Part shown: positions 7,252-9,543 of the stretch, in pieces
Position numbering within the stretch: the first letter of the stretch is position 1
Layout of the letters: each line of letters starts with the position of its first letter
Assembly (NCBI GenBank): GCA_003506635.1
Contig: DNZB01000132.1
Location: 699-10,241 of the forward strand
Length of the DNA: 9,543 nucleotides
Reading direction: 5' to 3'
Source of the DNA: Parvularcula sp.
GTDB taxonomy: Bacteria > Pseudomonadota > Alphaproteobacteria > Caulobacterales > Parvularculaceae
Notes under the pieces: generated by a model
Database searches by the model: none
The model's input: only the letters and a program-made list of their open reading frames with translations
What the model was told of the DNA's origin: nothing
Program-made: the position numbers and the translations under genes

Positions 7252-7368
7252 GTAACCTAGGGCGAATAGACGCAACTTCAACCAGGCCGCGCAGCATTGC
7301 CGTTTTTGGGATCAAATCCCGCCGCCCGCTTCCTTCTTGCCGATCGGGCTAATTCGAAAGCCAGGACG
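7252..7368. other. intergenic DNA with one small inverted repeat
   Basis: This is the first non-coding part between the regulator leader and the possible membrane protein gene. It holds GGGAT-CAA-ATCCC at 7308-7320, a 5-bp inverted repeat with a 3-nt spacer, flanked on the left by TTTTT (7303-7307). On neither strand is the hairpin followed by a T-tract, so it is not a standard intrinsic terminator; a protein-binding site is as likely. I see no gene here. Confidence 0.4.
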
Positions 7369-7704
7369 TCAAAACGACCTTTGGGCTAGTTTTGATGTGA
7401 TCGCCCACGTTTCAACTCCCTGGACGGTCGCGGCGACGCGCGCGTTGACGAACTCCAGCGCAAATACAACCGCGCCGGAGACGGTGGTTACGCCGACGAC
7501 GGCCAAAATGACGGTGCGGGTGATGAGATAGTACCTTCCCCGCCGGCCAGGCCGGCGGACTGCCCATCTTGAATTCGCTTCCCGTTTCCGGCGCCTTCGC
7601 GGCGCTGCATCGGCGAGTTTCGTCGGGTGGTCCGGCCTCGGCGCTCTTCGCCCCTCGGCGCGCTCAGCGGCCGATAGGCTCTTGCCGTCCGTATACGGAA
7701 CCAC
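7369..7704 (-). CDS. possible small single-pass membrane protein, unknown function
   Basis: This minus-strand frame of 111 residues starts at a GTG and is closed upstream by an in-frame TGA at 7711-7713. I do not recognise it. Residues 1-60 are polar and rich in arginine (RRRRKR at 36-41, RRPGRRGR at 50-57). A hydrophobic segment follows at about 64-83 (TVILAVVGVTTVSGAVVFAL), then a short tail of about 28 residues ending near FVNARVAATVQGVETW. The basic side before one helix fits the positive-inside rule for an N-in, C-out membrane protein. In the membrane-segment part most codons end in G or C, as in the genuine genes of the window, which supports coding there. Against it: no clear ribosome site, a rare start codon, a low-complexity N-terminus, and no recognised homologue. 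The true start could be different. Confidence 0.4.
   Translation of the reverse strand: MVPYTDGKSLSAAERAEGRRAPRPDHPTKLADAAPRRRRKREANSRWAVRRPGRRGRYYLITRTVILAVVGVTTVSGAVVFALEFVNARVAATVQGVETWAITSKLAQRSF
7540..7558. repeat. perfect 9-bp inverted repeat around a single A
   Basis: CCGCCGGCC (7540-7548) and GGCCGGCGG (7550-7558) are exact reverse complements separated by one A at 7549. In RNA it could fold with a 7-bp stem and a small loop. It is not followed by a T-tract on either strand. It lies inside the possible membrane-protein gene, where it encodes the RRPGRRG stretch just before the hydrophobic segment. Role unknown. Confidence 0.5.
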
Positions 7705-8008
7705 GCGAGCTCATGCCGCCGGCTAACCTTTGGACGCCGGTTAGCGTCGGACCTGTACGCGGCGATGGCCCATGGCCGGACGATGCGGCGTCCCACGGGG
7801 TTTTTCGCAAAGCCTGTTCAGGCAGAGACAGCCGCATTGATCCAGCCCCGTCAGGGCGCAGCCTTGCCGACCTGCTGGGCGAAGGCCTCGCCCCATGACA
7901 GATCAGTCGCCATGACGATCGCGCCGAGGGCCGAGCGCCATCGAATCAGCAGCCGAATTAGCGCCCGGCCCCGTTGGCGGTCGGGGCGGAAACCGCTAAG
8001 CCGCGCTC
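7705..8008. other. 304-nt intergenic region upstream of guaA
   Basis: I find no convincing gene here on either strand; the open frames have poor codon character and no recognisable protein. A 12-nt perfect palindrome TCCGTATACGGA (7688-7699) lies just before the region, inside the start of the possible membrane-protein frame. Inside it are GCCTG-TT-CAGGC (7812-7823) and the possible pseudoknot at 7968-7996. No clear -35/-10 pair for guaA was found. No tRNA cloverleaf was seen. Confidence 0.5.
7968..7996 (+). other. possible H-type RNA pseudoknot before guaA
   Basis: Stem 1 pairs GCCCCG (7968-7973) with CGGGGC (7982-7987), six G-C pairs. Stem 2 pairs GCGGT (7977-7981) with ACCGC (7992-7996), five pairs. 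Stem 2's 5' arm lies inside the loop of stem 1, so if both form they make a classical pseudoknot with loops of 3, 0 and 4 nt. The fold ends 12 nt before the guaA ATG. Both stems are exact, but GC-rich DNA makes such pairings common by chance, and the two hairpins could instead be alternatives. Function, if any, would be control of guaA translation. Confidence 0.3.
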
Positions 8009-9543
8009 ATGCCGCTTGATCCCTTCGCCGCCGCCCATGAACGCGTCCTGATCGTCGATTTCGGGTCGCAAGTGACACAATTGATCGCGCGCCGCCTGCG
8101 CGAGGCAGGCGTCTACTGCGAAATTCATCCGTTCAACCGGGCCGATGCGCGGTTCATCGCCGAGTTTTCGCCCAAGGCGATCATCCTTTCGGGCGGGCCG
8201 GCAAGCGTCAAGACAGCGGCGAGTCCGCGTGCGGATGAGGCGGTGTTTTCCGCAGGGGTTCCGGTGCTGGCGATCTGCTACGGTCAGCAGACGATGGCGC
8301 TGCAGCTGGGCGGCGCTGTCGATCATTCGGACAAGCGGGAGTTCGGCCGCGCCGACATCATGATCGAGCGGGCGAGCGCGCTTTTCGAAGGCGTTTGGGA
8401 AACGGGCAAGAGCTATCCCGTGTGGATGAGCCACGGCGACAAGGTCACGCGGCTGCCCGAAGGCTTCTCCGTTGCGGCGACGTCGCCGAATGCGCCCTTT
8501 GCCGTCGCGACTGATGAGAAGCGGCGACTTTACAGCGTGATGTTCCACCCGGAGGTCGCGCACACGCCCGACGGCGGCAAGCTCTTGCGCAACTTCGTAC
8601 TCAAGATCGCGCGGCTTAGGGGCGACTGGACGATGGCGTCCTTCCGCGCCGAGGCGATTCGCGAAATCCGGCGAAAGGTCGGCCGCGCGCGCGTCATTTG
8701 CGGCCTTTCGGGCGGCGTTGATTCCTCCGTCGCCGCCGTACTTCTCCACGAGGCGATCGGAGAGCGGCTGACCTGCGTCTTTGTGGACACCGGCCTGATG
8801 CGCGAAGGGGAAGGGGCGGAAGTCGTTCGCCTCTTCCGCGATCACTATAATATTCCGCTCATCCATGTTCAGGCGGAGGACCTGTTTCTTGCAAAGCTCG
8901 CCGGCGTCGCCGACCCTGAGCGCAAGCGCAAAATCATCGGCGCGACGTTTATCGACGTCTTCGAGGCTGAGGCGAAGAAGATCGACGACGCCGAATTCCT
9001 CGCGCAAGGAACGCTTTATCCCGACGTGATTGAGAGCGTCTCCTTTGACGGCGGACCGTCAGTGACGATCAAATCGCACCATAATGTCGGCGGCCTGCCG
9101 GAGCGGATGAACTTGAAGCTCGTCGAGCCGTTGCGCGAACTTTTCAAGGATGAAGTGCGCGCCCTTGGCCGCGAATTGGGGCTCCCTGAGAGTTTCGTCG
9201 GGCGCCATCCCTTTCCCGGTCCGGGCCTTGCAATCCGCATCCCGGGCGAAGCGACCAAAGAAAAGGCGGACCTCTTGCGGCGGGCGGACGCGGTCTATCT
9301 CGATGAGATCCGCAAGGCGGGCCTTTACGACGAGATTTGGCAGGCTTTCGCTGTCTTGCTCCCGGTACGGAGCGTCGGGGTTATGGGCGACGGGCGCACC
9401 TATGACCATGTGCTGGCGCTCCGCGCGGTGACGTCAACGGACGGCATGACGGCTGATTACTACCCGTTCAGCCATGATTTCCTCAGCCGCTGCGCGACGC
9501 GCATCATCAACGAAGTCAAAGGCGTTAATCGCGTCGTCTACGA
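8009..9543 (+). CDS. guaA: GMP synthase (glutamine-hydrolysing), 3' partial
   Basis: The frame runs off the window end after 511 complete codons; it closes with NRVVY plus two bases of the next codon, so only about a dozen residues of the roughly 520-residue protein are missing. GuaA converts XMP to GMP using ATP and the amide of glutamine, in the cytoplasm. The N-terminal class I glutamine amidotransferase domain (about 11-205) has the triad Cys90 (ICYGQQ), His180 and Glu182 (FHPEV). The ATP pyrophosphatase domain follows with the P-loop LSGGVDSS (233-240), then the C-terminal dimerisation domain with [14 protein letters not shown] (398-411). An in-frame TAA at 7997-7999 lies 9 nt before the ATG, so this start is fixed. 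No clear Shine-Dalgarno is present. It is a housekeeping gene unrelated to the sugar locus. Confidence 0.97.
   Translation, partial: MPLDPFAAAHERVLIVDFGSQVTQLIARRLREAGVYCEIHPFNRADARFIAEFSPKAIILSGGPASVKTAASPRADEAVFSAGVPVLAICYGQQTMALQLGGAVDHSDKREFGRADIMIERASALFEGVWETGKSYPVWMSHGDKVTRLPEGFSVAATSPNAPFAVATDEKRRLYSVMFHPEVAHTPDGGKLLRNFVLKIARLRGDWTMASFRAEAIREIRRKVGRARVICGLSGGVDSSVAAVLLHEAIGERLTCVFVDTGLMREGEGAEVVRLFRDHYNIPLIHVQAEDLFLAKLAGVADPERKRKIIGATFIDVFEAEAKKIDDAEFLAQGTLYPDVIESVSFDGGPSVTIKSHHNVGGLPERMNLKLVEPLRELFKDEVRALGRELGLPESFVGRHPFPGPGLAIRIPGEATKEKADLLRRADAVYLDEIRKAGLYDEIWQAFAVLLPVRSVGVMGDGRTYDHVLALRAVTSTDGMTADYYPFSHDFLSRCATRIINEVKGVNRVVY

Noticed and set aside
7346..7362. GGGCTAATTCGAAAGCC, resembling a tRNA T-arm
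   Set aside because: The stem is only 4 bp with an 8-nt loop, and no acceptor, D or anticodon arms can be drawn around it.
7765..8019. Plus-strand open frame of 84 codons just before guaA
   Set aside because: Translation is low complexity with no recognisable feature, it overlaps the guaA start, and no ribosome site is evident.
7958..9007. Long minus-strand open frame of 349 codons opposite guaA
   Set aside because: It lies fully antisense to a clearly conserved guaA and has an arginine-rich, low-complexity translation without family motifs; long antisense frames are common in GC-rich genes.
9400..9543. End of guaA as an integration site for a mobile element
   Set aside because: The 3' end of guaA is a known integration site in some genomes, but it lies just beyond the window and no integrase or att repeat is visible here.

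Overview
The window is GC-rich, densely packed bacterial DNA, most likely from an alphaproteobacterium. That placement rests on the codon style, the near absence of strong Shine-Dalgarno sites, and the overall look of GuaA and the sugar genes. No rRNA or tRNA is present to fix it further.

Positions 1-6155 hold a plus-strand sugar-catabolic block: the C-terminal part of an MFS sugar transporter (cut by the window start), a GH36 alpha-galactosidase, galT, galK and a GH68 beta-fructosyl hydrolase. The alpha-galactosidase follows the transporter by 19 nt. The alpha-gal/galT and galT/galK junctions are both 4-nt ATGA overlaps, so this part is one translationally coupled operon. The GH68 gene follows after 84 nt that carry a good sigma70 promoter with a palindromic operator just downstream of the predicted transcription start. 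A LacI-family repressor gene lies convergently (6159-7172, minus strand), 3 nt from the end of the GH68 gene.

Read together, this looks like a raffinose-family oligosaccharide pathway. The transporter would import raffinose, melibiose or similar sugars. The alpha-galactosidase would release galactose and leave sucrose. GalK and GalT would send galactose into the Leloir pathway (no galE in this window). The GH68 enzyme, which has no visible signal peptide, would split sucrose in the cytoplasm. The LacI-type repressor is the natural candidate to sense a sugar and bind the operator before the GH68 gene. The substrate assignment is inference from enzyme content.

Positions 7173-8008 are a loosely filled 836-bp stretch. 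It contains the lacI leader with two small inverted repeats, a possible minus-strand gene for a small single-pass membrane protein (7369-7704), several short palindromes, and a possible H-type pseudoknot just before the next gene. From 8009 to the window end is guaA (GMP synthase), a housekeeping gene missing only its last few codons; it is not part of the sugar locus.

No mobile element, CRISPR array, tRNA, rRNA or convincing intrinsic terminator was seen. I see no wholly new system. The most interesting parts are the cytoplasmic GH68 enzyme wired into an alpha-galactoside operon with its own promoter/operator, the orphan membrane protein, and the pseudoknot before guaA.
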